Of a DNA stretch of 64,000 nt, positions 43,798-53,425 are shown piece after piece (position 1 is the first letter of the stretch; every line of letters starts with the position of its first letter). Both the position numbers and the translations under genes were made by a program. The notes below the pieces were generated by a model that saw nothing but the letters and a program-made list of their open reading frames with translations, had not been told where the DNA came from and made no database searches. This DNA is from Pogonophryne albipinna (Eukaryota; Chordata; Actinopteri; Perciformes; Artedidraconidae). The stretch spans positions 62,001 through 126,000 of the forward strand of contig JAPTMU010000278.1 of NCBI GenBank assembly GCA_028583405.1, in the 5' to 3' direction.

Positions 43798-43858
43798 CGT
43801 CATACTTCCTGAAAGACGAGTAAACTATCACATTAGACAAATATGAACACATCACACT

Positions 43859-43864
43859 TTTATT
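43859..43864 (-). terminator. possible minus-strand poly(A) signal at satellite edge
   Basis: TTTATT on plus (AATAAA on minus) lies in the short unique stretch between the CA satellite and the next minisatellite (43798-43869). No associated exon is visible, so this is tentative. Confidence 0.2.
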
Positions 43865-43869
43865 CCGGC

Positions 43870-44337
43870 AGTGGCTCAGTCAGTAGGGGCTGGGAGCCGT
43901 AGGGGCTGGGAGCAGTAGGGGCTGGGAGCAGTAGGGGCTCAGTCAGTAGGGGCTGGGAGCAGTAGGGGCTGGGAGCAGTAGGGGCTGGGAGCAGTAGGGG
44001 CTCAGTCAGTAGGGGCTGGGAGCAGTAGGGGCTGGGATCTGTAGGGGCTGGGAGCAGTAGGGGCTGGGAGCAGTAGGGGCTCAGTCAGTAGGGGCTGGGA
44101 GCCGTAGGGGCTCAGTCAGTAGGGGCTGGGAGCAGTAGGGGCTCAGTCAGTAGGGTCTGGGAGCCGTAGGGGCTGGGAGCAGTAGGGGCTGGGAGCCGTA
44201 GGGGCTGGGAGCCGTAGGGGCTGGGAGCAGTAGGGGCTCAGTCAGTAGGGGCTGGGAGCAGTAGGGGCTCAGTCAGTAGGGGCTGGGAGCCGTAGGGGCT
44301 GGGAGCCGTCGGGGCTGGGAGCAGTAGGGGCTCAGTC
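43870..44337 (+). repeat. 16-bp G-rich minisatellite
   Basis: About 29 units of AGTAGGGGCTGGGAGC mixed with AGTAGGGGCTCAGTC. Variants include AGCCGTAGG and GGATCTGT. GGGG and GGG runs recur every 8 bases or so on the plus strand, a pattern that could support G-quadruplexes. It joins directly to the next array at CAGTCAGACTACAACTCC. Confidence 0.93.
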
Positions 44338-45484
44338 AGACTACAACTCCCACGGCCTCCTCCAGAGGGGCAGAGTATAAAAGACTACAACTCCCACGGC
44401 CTCCTCTAGAGAGACGGAGTATAAAAGACTACAACTCCCACGGCCTCCTCGAGAGAGACAGAGTATAAAAGACTACAACTCCAACGGCCTCCTCTAGAGA
44501 GACGGAGTATAAAAGACTACAACTCCCACAGCCTCCTCTAGAGACGGAGTATAAAAGACTACAACTCCCACGGCCTCCACTAGAGAGACTGAGTATAAAA
44601 GACTACAACTCCCACGGCCTCCTCGAGAGAGACGGAGTATAAAAGACTACAACTCCCACAGCCTCCTCTAGAGACGGAGTATAAAAGACTACAACTCCAA
44701 CGGCCTCCACTAGAGAGACTGAGTATAAAAGACTACAACTCCCACGGCCTCCTCGAGAGAGACGGAGTATAAAAGACTACAACTCCCACAGCCTCTAGAG
44801 AGACGGAGTATAAAAGACTACAACTCCCACAGCCTCCTCTAGAGACGGAGTATAAAAGACTACAACTCCCACGGCCTCCTCTAGAGACGGAGTATAAAAG
44901 ACTACAACTCCCACGGCCTCCTCTAGAGACGGAGTATAAAAGACTACAACTCCCACAGCCTCCTCTAGAGACGGAGTATAAAAGACTACAACTCCCACGG
45001 CCTCCTCTAGAGACGGAGTATAAAAGACTACAACTCCCACGGCCTCCTCTAGAGAGACAGAGTATAAAAGACTACAACTCCCACGGCCTCCTCTAGAGAG
45101 ACGGAGTATAAAAGACTACAACTCCCACAGCCTCCACTAGAGAGACTGAGTATAAAAGACTACAACTCCCACGGCCTCCTCTAGAGAGACGTAGTATAAA
45201 AGACTACAACTCCCACGGCCTCCTCTAGAGAGACAGAGTATAAAAGACTACAACTCCCACAGCCTCCTCTAGAGAGACTGAGTATAAAAGACTACAACTC
45301 CCACGGCCTCCTCTAGAGAGACGTAGTATAAAAGACTACAACTCCCACGGCCTCCTCTAGAGAGACAGAGTATAAAAGACTACAACTCCCACGGCCTCCT
45401 CTAGAGGGGCAGAGTATAAAAGACTACAACTCCCACAGCCTCTAGACTCTAGAGGCTGTGGGAGTTGTAGTCTTTTATACTCTG
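44338..45484 (+). repeat. 42- to 44-bp array, each unit with TATA box and ZNF143-like motif
   Basis: Twenty-six direct units plus a final inverted one. Each carries GTATAAAAG followed at once by ACTACAACTCCCA, then CGGCCTCCTCTAGAGAGACG. The first matches a strong TATA box. The second matches the ACTACAAYTCCCA core of ZNF143/SBF (Staf) sites, also written ACTAYRNNNCCCR. Unit variants recur in groups of three (units 5-7 like 8-10, units 19-21 like 22-24), showing growth by multi-unit duplication. Whether it initiates transcription cannot be told from sequence. Confidence 0.92.
45410..45484. repeat. perfect hairpin, 36-bp stem, 3-nt loop, at array end
   Basis: The last direct unit (45410-45445) is followed by ACT and then its exact reverse complement (45449-45484). 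The TATA box and ZNF143-like motif therefore occur in both orientations within 75 bp. Confidence 0.95.
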
Positions 45485-46797
45485 TTTCCTTTACCGTTCT
45501 GTTTTCATCTCACAATAAAGTTAATAGTCATATTATGTTTGATATTATTATGTTTTATTAAATACACCACTGGTTTTTTAACCCGCGCCGCCTAGTGGTT
45601 AAAGCACGTTATTTAATTTTATTGTTGAATACGTTTTATTTGATGAAAACATTTAAATATTAAGAGTACATACAAAATAGAAAATATCAAGAAGATACTG
45701 TAGTGATCTCTACAATAAAACAGTTTAGTCCAAAGGTATTAACAGCAGGATGTGCAAAACAGACCAACTAATAAGGCTTTATTTAAACATTAAAGAACAC
45801 TTTAAGGTCTTCTTTTGAATAATTTAGTTTTTAGTTTATTTATTTATAGTGTCGTGGACAGTCCCCATCGATGAACTGTCACAAAAAACAGTAGATGGTG
45901 CAGCTTTAGCCGACATGGCTAATTTCCAGCTGTTGTCCCCGGCCAGATGGTAATAGACACCCTTAAAATTACAATATATCAACACCATTAGTTATACGAA
46001 AATATAAAAATAAAAAAATAAAAAGAAGGAAAGACAAGTAGATACCGGTGTGAGGATAAACAACACACGTTACTATATACATACATGTCACATAGAGCAC
46101 ATCACAATCACATCACAGAAACGAGGGGCAACATCCATGATGACAACATGTAACACAACATGTACCACTCACGCCATACTCAACACAGACTAAGACTAAA
46201 TAAGAACAAAACGTTGGGGTATCCACAGATAAATATGAAGTCTGACAAAGTACTTAACGTCCAATATATGGCAGAGTTTATTTTGGCCCTTGACAATCAC
46301 CTTCCCTGAATTTGACTCAGGTGTAACTAAAGTCTGATTTAAGGGTTGTTTATATTTCACATCATCAGAATCTGCAAAGTAACTCAAATAAATGTAGTGG
46401 AGTAAAAATACCAGGTTGACCTCTGAATTGTAGTGGAGTAGAACAAATTATGCTGCTGTAACAAAAACATTTCCCAACTTGGGATCAATAAAGTATATCT
46501 TATCTTAAGATGATCGATGGCTGCTGCCATATTTTCAAAAGGTGCGTCTGAACCTTGACAAGTGCATGTTTCAGGCTCATCAATGAACAACAGGAGGGGT
46601 CACAGACATAAGACCAGCTGTTAAACAAAGCTCTTCTGACCTTAGCTGGCATGTGGGTATATTATTTCACCCATTTATTAATTATATGTTTTACATTTGA
46701 TAACACCACTGTGTTTGGTGTCCCCTGAACCTCCAGGGAGTACACAGTTTAATACTGGCAACTTCTAATTGTGGGAAATACGAAAACGTCTTTTAAA
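45485..46797. other. non-coding stretch with retroposon remnants
   Basis: AATAAA on plus lies at 45514-45519. The stretch 45590-45835 resembles 50355-50510 (GTGGTTAAAGCACG..., CTAATAAGGCTTTATTTAAA), and 46196-46265 resembles 50478-50545, marking a dispersed repeat family. GGGATCAATAAAGTATATCT near 46480-46500 resembles a teleost LINE/SINE tail. 46384-46445 (GTAGTGGAGTAAAA...) resembles another common fish repeat. No credible exon; the short minus-strand frames lack supporting features. Confidence 0.5.
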
Positions 46798-46811
46798 ACT
46801 ACAATTCCCAG
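46798..46811 (+). promoter_or_regulatory. single ZNF143-like site
   Basis: ACTACAATTCCCAG agrees with the canonical ZNF143/Staf site better than the units of the array at 44338-45484. An ETS-type ACTTCCGG follows at 46959-46966, and an ATG-initiated ORF begins at 47023. Together this looks like a TATA-less housekeeping promoter, by inference only. Confidence 0.45.
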
Positions 46812-46958
46812 TAGAGACGTGCCATAGAACATGTTGCGAAACACACAATAGCCAGCATGTGTAGTTCAATATTGTGTAAATAACAAGGATAAACTGATGT
46901 TTCTTAGTGGATGAGTAAAGCAGATATCACTGTGTAATCATTTGGCAGTGAGGGGAAT

Positions 46959-46966
46959 ACTTCCGG
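46959..46966 (+). promoter_or_regulatory. ETS-type site ACTTCCGG
   Basis: Exact ACTTCCGG, the reverse complement of the CCGGAAGT core bound by GABPA/ELK-type factors, 57 bp upstream of the ATG at 47023. It supports the promoter-like reading of this region. Confidence 0.4.
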
Positions 46967-47022
46967 TTTTATTATGAAAACTTAGAGAACGGAAAAACAG
47001 TTTTCACCCACGCTAACTTTAC

Positions 47023-47286
47023 ATGGAAGCTGCATCACGTTATCCTGGCGAGACCTCAGATCATCTTCATAATATCTATCAAACTTTAGATCCTACACAT
47101 CGACTGGACGTGGATTCTAAGAGTACAATATACACTTCTCGCCAGAAATCGAATCAAAAACATTTTAATGGCCAAACTATTCCACAATTTAGGATTTTCC
47201 AGAGAGGGTTATTTGTGAATAAACGTCCCTCCGGAGCGTTTGCAATGAACGGGCCGGGAGCATGTTGTTTCTTACACGACCACTAG
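47023..47286 (+). CDS. hypothetical 87-residue ORF behind a promoter-like region
   Basis: An ATG-initiated frame, MEAASRYPGETSDHLHNIYQ onward, 87 residues, not low-complexity and not recognised. It is listed because a ZNF143-like site and an ETS-type site lie upstream at sensible distances. Its last codons and the stop (47284-47286) lie inside the perfect hairpin at 47260-47320, so the end of the frame may be a recent alteration. It could also be a first exon spliced earlier, or chance open sequence. No signal peptide or membrane segment is evident. Confidence 0.25.
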   Translation: MEAASRYPGETSDHLHNIYQTLDPTHRLDVDSKSTIYTSRQKSNQKHFNGQTIPQFRIFQRGLFVNKRPSGAFAMNGPGACCFLHDH

Positions 47287-47320
47287 AGCCCCTCTAGTGG
47301 TCGTGTAAGAAACAACATGC
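47260..47320. repeat. perfect hairpin, 29-bp stem, 3-nt loop
   Basis: Arms 47260-47288 and 47292-47320 are exact reverse complements around CCC. It has the same architecture as the hairpins at 24447-24505 and 45410-45484. Confidence 0.95.
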
Positions 47321-48243
47321 ACTTTAAAACGTGTCTCCGGGTCGTAATGAGGGCTTGAACAATCGACCTATATGGTCGTTTTTTGTAGGAGGACAGGCTG
47401 TGTCAGCCACAACACAGAGAAACACTGATAGCAATGTGTGTGTAGTTGTTGACACATTGCTGACAGAGGAACTACGTTTGAATACAGATTTAAGAAATAT
47501 CAGTTTTTGAGCATGTCATAAGCATGTTCTGTCTTGACTATATTACAACTATAGTATAATAAAACAATATAGTATTTATATTATTGAATTGATTATGATT
47601 ATTATTATTAGTAGAAGTAGTTTATTTGCATTCATTATATTCTAATCTTTTTGAGGCTAGTATTTGGCAGGAAATGCAGACGTACCTGTAAACGCATACT
47701 GAACGACACACATGCATATTTACCATTTACCTCACTGTGTACAAAAGTAACTGTTGATAATAATAATAATAATAAACAGGAATTATATTTGCAAAGTACT
47801 TTGTTTCCAAATATTTTTGTTTCACTCCTGTCGGTTGGGGGGGGGGGGGGACTCATCTCACAATGTCGCTTGGGGCCCCAAGTTGGCCAGGGGCGGCCCT
47901 GTGTGTGTGACTCAGGTAAGTCAGGTAACACAGTGGGGGGTATTCAAATATAAAACATAGAAATGTATATTTATGTGTTTGTATTATCCCGGTCTCATGA
48001 TAGTCACTACCTAGTGATCACAATCTGTATGTGACCGACCAGAACAACATATTGTGTTTACATGTTTACAACAACAACAACAACAACACAAGGCAGAATC
48101 TCTATAAACGCAATAAATACTTCAATCACAAATATGTCTGATTATTGGATGTCTTTATGGGTTGATATAAATACATGTTTTAGACTCGCTGTGTTTCTTG
48201 AATAAGAACTAATGATATTAATAATAATAAACTACGTGTGCTG
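47321..48243. other. non-coding stretch with simple repeats
   Basis: Contains an AAT/TAA microsatellite (about 47755-47777), a run of about 14 G (47837-47850) and an AAC microsatellite (about 48068-48088). No gene is supported. Confidence 0.6.
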
Positions 48244-48251
48244 TGACGTCA
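48244..48251. promoter_or_regulatory. perfect CRE, TGACGTCA
   Basis: A full palindromic cAMP-response element at the 5' edge of the 44-bp array, where later units have CACGTGAC. It lies about 560 bp upstream of the ATG at 48808. It may be a regulatory site of the downstream gene. Confidence 0.4.
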
Positions 48252-48716
48252 ACACTTCCGCTGCTCTTATAGTGAAGGCGTGGAGTCGCCCCACGTGACT
48301 TCCGCTGCTCTTATAGTGAAGGCGTGGAGTCGCCCCACGTGACTTCCGCTGCTCTTACAGTGAAGGCGTGGAGTCGCCCCACGTGACTTCCGCTGCTCTT
48401 ATAGTGAAGGCGTGGAGTCGCCCCACGTGACTTCCGCTGCTCTTACAGTGAAGGCGTGGAGTCGCCCCACGTGATTTCCGCTGCTCTTATAGTGAAGGCG
48501 TGGAGTCGCCCCACGTGACTTCCGCTGCTCTTACAGTGAAGGCGTGGAGTCGCCCCACGTGACTTCCGCTGCTCTTATAGTGAAGGCGTGGAGTTGCCCC
48601 ACGTGACTTCCGCTGCTCTTACAGTGAAGGCGTGGAGTCGCCCCACGTGACTTCCGCTGCTCTTATAGTGAAGGCGTGGAGTCGCCCCACGTGACTTCCG
48701 CTGCTCTTATTGTGAA
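48252..48716 (+). repeat. 44-bp promoter-like minisatellite with E-box and ETS-like motif
   Basis: Eleven units spaced exactly 44 bp, each CACGTGACTTCCGCTGCTCT then TATAGTGAAGGCGTGGAGTCGCCC. Each junction has the E-box CACGTG overlapping GTGAC and followed by ACTTCCGC. Units 3 to 10 alternate strictly between TACAG and TATAG, which shows an 88-bp dimer as the recent unit of growth. A diverged twelfth copy (48756-48787) sits directly upstream of the first exon at 48808, so the array is an amplified piece of that gene's promoter. Confidence 0.93.
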
Positions 48717-48755
48717 GCATGGATGTATAATAAGAACGGTTGAGAAGCATGTTGT

Positions 48756-48807
48756 GAAGGCGTGGAGTAGCACCACGTGACTTCCGCTCGTTGTGTAAAC
48801 AGAGAAG
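48756..48807 (+). promoter_or_regulatory. proximal promoter and 5' UTR of the presequence gene
   Basis: GAAGGCGTGGAGTAGCACCA then CGTGACTTCCGCTCG is the array unit closest to the gene. It has E-box CACGTG and ETS-like ACTTCCG, about 30 bp before the ATG. AAGATGGCGGC at the start codon matches the YY1-type motif often found at start sites of nuclear genes for mitochondrial proteins. The start site is inferred. Confidence 0.55.
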
Positions 48808-48869
48808 ATGGCGGCGCTATGTCTGAGAAGAGCCGTGCTCTCTGCGAGAAACGTCCGGTCTCTGTGGAG
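48808..48869 (+). CDS. first exon of an unidentified gene with a mitochondrial presequence
   Basis: ATG at 48808 in a good context (AAGATGG). The exon encodes MAALCLRRAVLSARNVRSLW followed by AG of the next codon, then a splice donor AG|GTGACA at 48870. The peptide has no acidic residue, five arginines spaced for an amphipathic helix, and many A, L, S and V. These are the properties of an N-terminal mitochondrial targeting sequence. Downstream exons are not recognisable in the window. The intron begins with a CA microsatellite one base after the donor. Promoter features (E-box, ETS-like and YY1-like motifs) fit a housekeeping mitochondrial gene. I cannot name it from 20 residues; a non-mitochondrial N-terminus is the alternative. 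Confidence 0.6.
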
Positions 48870-48870
48870 G

Positions 48871-48977
<107 letters not shown>

Positions 48978-49045
48978 GCAGACCCTGATAGGAACCCTCT
49001 CTCTCATATGAACCCATGGGGTTACTTCAGAGTAACAGCAGGACC

Positions 49046-49200
49046 TAGTGATGGGCAAATGAAGCTTTTTATGAAGCATCGAACCACTTGGACAATTGTT
49101 TCGAAAATAGGTTCATTTCTCCATGCTACAGCGACCTCTCCTGGCGAAGTGCAAGGCTGCAGTGGGTTTAAAGGATATTGAAAAAAAAAAAAATTCAATA
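49046..49200 (+). mobile_element. probable non-autonomous DNA transposon fragment
   Basis: TAGTGATGGGCAAATGAAGC opens a segment resembling fish hAT-type MITEs (GAAGCATCGAACCACTTGGA..., then GCGACCTCTCCTGGCGAAGT). No matching right terminus is visible before the A-run at 49181-49193 and the next minisatellite. It lies in intron 1 of the presequence gene if that gene continues to the right. Confidence 0.4.
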
Positions 49201-49221
49201 CACATACACACACAGTCACAC

Positions 49222-49437
49222 ATGATGGCGGGGGGTGCTTGTGTAATGATGGCAGGGGGTGCTTGTGTAATGATGGCAGGGGGTGCTTGTGTAATGATGG
49301 CAGGGGGTGCTTGTGTAATGATGGCAGGGGGTGCTTGTGTAATGATGGCGGGGGGTGCTTGTGTAATGATGGCGGGGGGTGCTTGTGTAATGATGGCAGG
49401 GGGTGCTTGTGTAATGATGGCAGGGGGTGCTTGTGTA
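49222..49437 (+). repeat. 24-bp G-rich minisatellite, 9 units
   Basis: Nine copies of ATGATGGCAGGGGGTGCTTG plus TGTA, with A/G variation (GGCAGG or GGCGGG). The period is a multiple of three, so frames stay open on both strands. No gene is indicated. Confidence 0.95.
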
Positions 49438-49630
49438 CAACACGTTCTCACTCCCAACCCGTCACATGTTGACGGTCGGTCAGGGCCCCTCCCCGTCACT
49501 CTATTACGCACAGGATACCCCTTGAGAGTCAGTGTTCAACGGGCAGGGCGTCCCATAGACCTTCATAGACCTCCCATAGCGTTGATAAAAGACGCCATGA
49601 GAACGCTCCCCGACGGTCGGTTGTTATTGT
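49438..49630 (+). mobile_element. dispersed fish repeat with inverted ends
   Basis: Begins ACAACACGTTCTCACTCCCA and ends CATGAGAACGCTCCCCGACG. GTTCTCA and TGAGAAC, and GACGGTCGGT near both ends, suggest a small element or satellite-like unit. I recall similar sequences as common in fish genomes but cannot assign a family. Confidence 0.35.
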
Positions 49631-52063
49631 CAATATTAATATAATAATTATTTATTTTGTAATAGTCACACTCGATTTCGCCGATGTTCTTGATGCCCCA
49701 GCTGGTCGACTCCTCTTTTAGCAGAAACAAAGGCTACATTAATGTTTTACATCGATGTTAATCCATGTGTGTGGTTGTGGAATGAATGGACGTGCCGTTG
49801 TCCGTTACAAACTCTTCAACTACAACCCTAATTATATTTAAAAACACTTTAGAAGGCCTCACGAAATACTTTAATGTAAATGTGAAGGGATGTGTGTCAT
49901 GTGGTGATTGACATTATTCACCCACGGGTCTATGGGCTGGGGTATTGTTCCGCACGGACATTTTAGTTACCGGACTTCCTGTTGATGTGAAATCCGAAAA
50001 CATTTTTTTAAAATAAAATAATACTTTATTCCGAGTGTGCTTGCTTTTCTCTTTGGAGGTCATCACATAACGGCATTGTAACACGCGGTTCGGCTGCATT
50101 ATATATTACATATCTGCCGTAGTTCTCTATTTATAGCCCTGATGAGAAGACTTCGAGACAAACAGGAGAACTGCCGCCGAAACTGAATACTTGACGTGGA
50201 TCATAAATATATCAGCAATTAAACAACATCTTCAATTTCTCTTCACACAATACGTCTCCTTGCAGCATCAACACTAATTCAGCTGACTTTTATATTTGAT
50301 CCAATCAGTATATTGGTATATTTACACCATAACGGTGCACAGCTGATAGAAAGGGACACCTGGTGGTTAAAGCACGCTATTGAAATGTATTATTTTTATT
50401 ATTAGATATTAATAGGAGACACAGACAGACACACTAATAAGGCTTTATTTAAACATTAAAGAATACTTTAGGTTAAGGTCTTATTTTGAATAAGAACAAA
50501 GCTTTGGTGGTATAAATATTAAGCCTGACAAAGTACTAATATATTGCTTTGCTGTTACCAAAGCGTGCACACGAGTTACTAAAGCGTGCGCACGAGAAAG
50601 TAAAACGTGGCCACGTTTTATTTATTTTTCACTCAATGAACCCTCCAGGGCTCCGTAGTAAGGCAATACATGAATGTCACTAAAAGCCTTGTCTCTACAT
50701 TACAATAAAATATAAAAAATAATTGACTAATTAATTTTAATAAAAATTCAAGTTAGTATTAAAGGCATCAAAAGACAGAAATGTATCATTTTTTCTTCAA
50801 TAGAAATGTTTCTTCTGCCCGTAAAGTGTCCAAACCGGGCTTGTCTGGATAAGCGCATTTTTAAAACATAGTCATTGTCCATTCCGGTTTCAGTTGGATT
50901 ATTTGTCAGTTGCTCTGATCAGATCGGTCTCCTCCATTTTGTAGATTATTTACGACTTTTGAATCCACATAAACACATCGGCAAAATCCTGCTTTCTTTG
51001 AGCGTGTGTTTTAAACAGTTTAATCCCTTTGTGAATTGTTTCCACTTCCGCGCCGTCCTTTAATTTCTCCATACAGCGGGAATCCAAATGAATGAATCCT
51101 GAGTCCAATAGCCATCAAAGTCACTCCAATAGTGCTCCTTAATTACGCTTTCATCCTCCTTTAACAAAACACTTCACATTCATCCAGTTTGTGACAGTAT
51201 TTGTAGCATTTTTGAGACTTTTAAACTTAATTACCGCTGTTGCGCCCCCCCCCCCCCCCCAATGTGTGTGTGTGTGGGGGGGGGGGGGGGCGCAACTTCC
51301 AACAGGAGTCATTTGGGGGGGCTCTTGGGGAAAAAAGGTTGGGAACCACTGCATTAGAGGGAAAATCATACTTTTATATCAGGATGCTTTGACTGAAGTA
51401 AGTGTTTTTTTTACCTGTTCAAAATTCTCACAAAAACAAGAGCGGATTATTAATTTCAGAGGTTGTGTGATTCTTTATTCTCGCTTCACTGTCAGTGCCC
51501 ATTACAACTAGAATATATGTTATTACTTTGGCCAGCATGATCTGGATCCAGATTAGGTTTCATTGAAGTGCTTTCATCGTTTTAGCAGCAGCACATTTAC
51601 TCAGACAGGTGTGTGTGTGTGGAATTATTTATTGGGATGTTACCAGATGACATTCAGATGCTTGAGATTGTGTAAAATGTAATACAGTAAATCTGTCTTT
51701 AAAGCAAAGCTGAATGAAGAGGAGTAAAAAGTACATTACGTCTCATATGAAGTGGACTAGAGGTATAGCAGAAGTACTCAGGTAAAGTAGGCTACCATAG
51801 ACTGTATACATATACAGTACAATATATATTGGAAGTGTTCTTAAGCACAGTAAGGAAATGTATGCTACCAAGTTACTTTCTATGTTGAATTGCTATTCAA
51901 GGAGCAGATTGTAGTTAAAAATATAAAAGATAACACCTGAGAGCCAGAGAGCTGTTAGAGCAGAGATAGGCTCTTTTCTCTAAGCTGAGTTTAGTCTAAT
52001 AAGTTTCAAACTGAGGTCAGATCGATGCTCAGCGGCCTCTGCTGGTAAGAAAGGTCAATAAGA
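49631..52063. other. non-coding stretch with dispersed repeat fragments
   Basis: No supported exon. 50355-50545 is a second copy of the family at 45590-46265. GGTTGGGAACCACTG at about 51340-51354 resembles a hAT-type terminal repeat (CAGTGGTTCCCAACC). 51690-51800 resembles the repeat at 46384-46445. Short open frames such as 50875-51063 show no gene-like features. Confidence 0.5.
51239..51296. repeat. poly(C)/poly(G) inverted repeat around a GT tract
   Basis: GTTGCG plus a run of 16 C (51245-51260), then AATGTGTGTGTGTGT, then about 15 G and CGCAAC. The flanks GTTGCG and CGCAAC are reverse complements, so the unit forms a 21-bp stem. Homopolymer lengths may not be accurate. Confidence 0.85.
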
Positions 52064-52634
52064 AACATGTGTCCCCTCTTCTTCATGTCTCTTCTACATC
52101 AACATGTGTCCCCTCTTCTTCATGTCTCTTCTACATCAACATGTGTCCCCTCTTCTTCATGTCTCTTCTACATCAACATGTGTCCCCTCTTCTTCATGTC
52201 TCTTCTACATCAACATGTGTCCCCTCTTCTTCATGTCTCTCCTACATCAACATGTGTCCCCTCTTCTTCATGTCTCTTCTACATCAACATGTGTCCCCTC
52301 TTCTTCATGTCTCTTCTACATCAACATGTGTCCCCTCTTCTTCATGTCTCTTCTACATCAACATGTGTCCCCTCTTCTTCATGTCTCTTCTACGTCAACA
52401 TGTGTCCCCTCTTCTTCATGTTTCTTCTACATCAACATGTGTCCCCTCTTCTTCATGTCTCTCCTACATCAACATGTGTCCCCTCTTCGTCATGTCTCTT
52501 CTACATCAACATGTGTCCCCTCTTCTTCATGTCTCTTCTACATCAACATGTGTCCCCTCTTCTTCATGTCTCTTCTACATCAACATGTGTCCCCTCTTCT
52601 TCATGTCTCTTCTACATCAACATGTGTCCCCTCT
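52064..52634 (+). repeat. 37-bp minisatellite, about 15 units
   Basis: Units of CATGTGTCCCCTCTTCTTCA then TGTCTCTTCTACATCAA. The 37-bp period is one more than a multiple of three, so each of the three plus frames reads the same repeating peptide and all stay open for about 195 codons. That explains three overlapping long open frames without a gene. Confidence 0.95.
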
Positions 52635-53113
52635 GTGGAAAGAGACTCTGAAAGTTTCAGGAACAAAGATTCTCTCTGTTTTTGTCCTGATCCATTTCTA
52701 TAAAAACCTGTCTGAAAATGAGCTGATCAGATTTTGGCCACTTTATGATGTCATAACATTGTTTTGGCTTGAGTAACCATTAGCCAATCAGCAACCAAGG
52801 TAAGGTAACCCCCCCCCCCCCCCCCCTTATCACCTGAATCTCCTCCTAGAGCACCATTGAGTTCTTTGTAACCAAATGTCTCTCAGAGGGGCGTGGGGAG
52901 GAGCTCCTTATTTTCATCTAAAGTAACAGACAGAAGTAGTAGTAATCATGTGCCTTTCGTCTCATTAGTATGCATAAAAAAGTGACAGGTGACACGCCCC
53001 CAATTATGCAAATGAGCTAAGTCCCGCCTCCATTGTTCGAAACCCTTTGATGTGATTGGGTACAATCATGTTAATGAGCTAAGTCCCGCCTCCCATTGTT
53101 CGAGATCCTTTGA
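52635..53113. other. non-coding stretch with poly(C) and a short duplication
   Basis: A run of about 20 C near 52807-52826. Two copies of an AATGAGCTAAGTCCCGCCTC segment, followed by CATTGTTCGA and CCTTTGATGTGA, lie at about 53010 and 53075. The first is preceded by an octamer ATGCAAAT. No gene is seen. Confidence 0.5.
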
Positions 53114-53425
53114 TGTGAGATAATAGGTATGTGTGGAATGCCCCCCAGGGTAATGCCTTTGTTGTCTATTTCTTTGATGTGTTGATTAAGGTAGTCTCTT
53201 TGAAGTTATATTGTCTGATAGGTAGGTGTGGAATGCCCCCCAGGGTAGTGCCTTTGTAGTCTAATTCTTTGATGTGAGATAATAGGTAGGTGTGGAATGC
53301 CCCCCAGGGTAGTGCCTTTGTAGTCTAATTCTTTGATGTGAGATAATAGGTAGGTGTGGAATGCCCCCCAGGGTAGTGCCTTTGTTGTCTATTTCTTTGA
53401 TGTGTTGATTAATGCAGTCTCTTTG
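53114..53425 (+). repeat. 64-bp tandem repeat, four to five units
   Basis: GATAATAGGTAGGTGTGGAA, then TGCCCCCCAGGGTAGTGCCT, then TTGTAGTCTAATTCTTTGAT and GTGA, with partially diverged first and last units. Confidence 0.9.

Noticed and set aside
29053..43846. Very long His/Thr/Gln-rich open frames on the plus strand (889 to 1370 codons)
   Set aside because: They are translations of the A/C-only satellite, in which stop codons are rare. No start context, splice site or non-repeat segment supports a gene.
44795..45040. Minus-strand VVVFYTPSLEEAVG repeat ORF
   Set aside because: It arises only where five successive units are exactly 42 bp (a multiple of three). Units of 44 bp on either side break it.
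52064..52776. Three overlapping frames of about 195-235 codons
   Set aside because: A 37-bp repeat reads identically in all three frames; there is no gene evidence.
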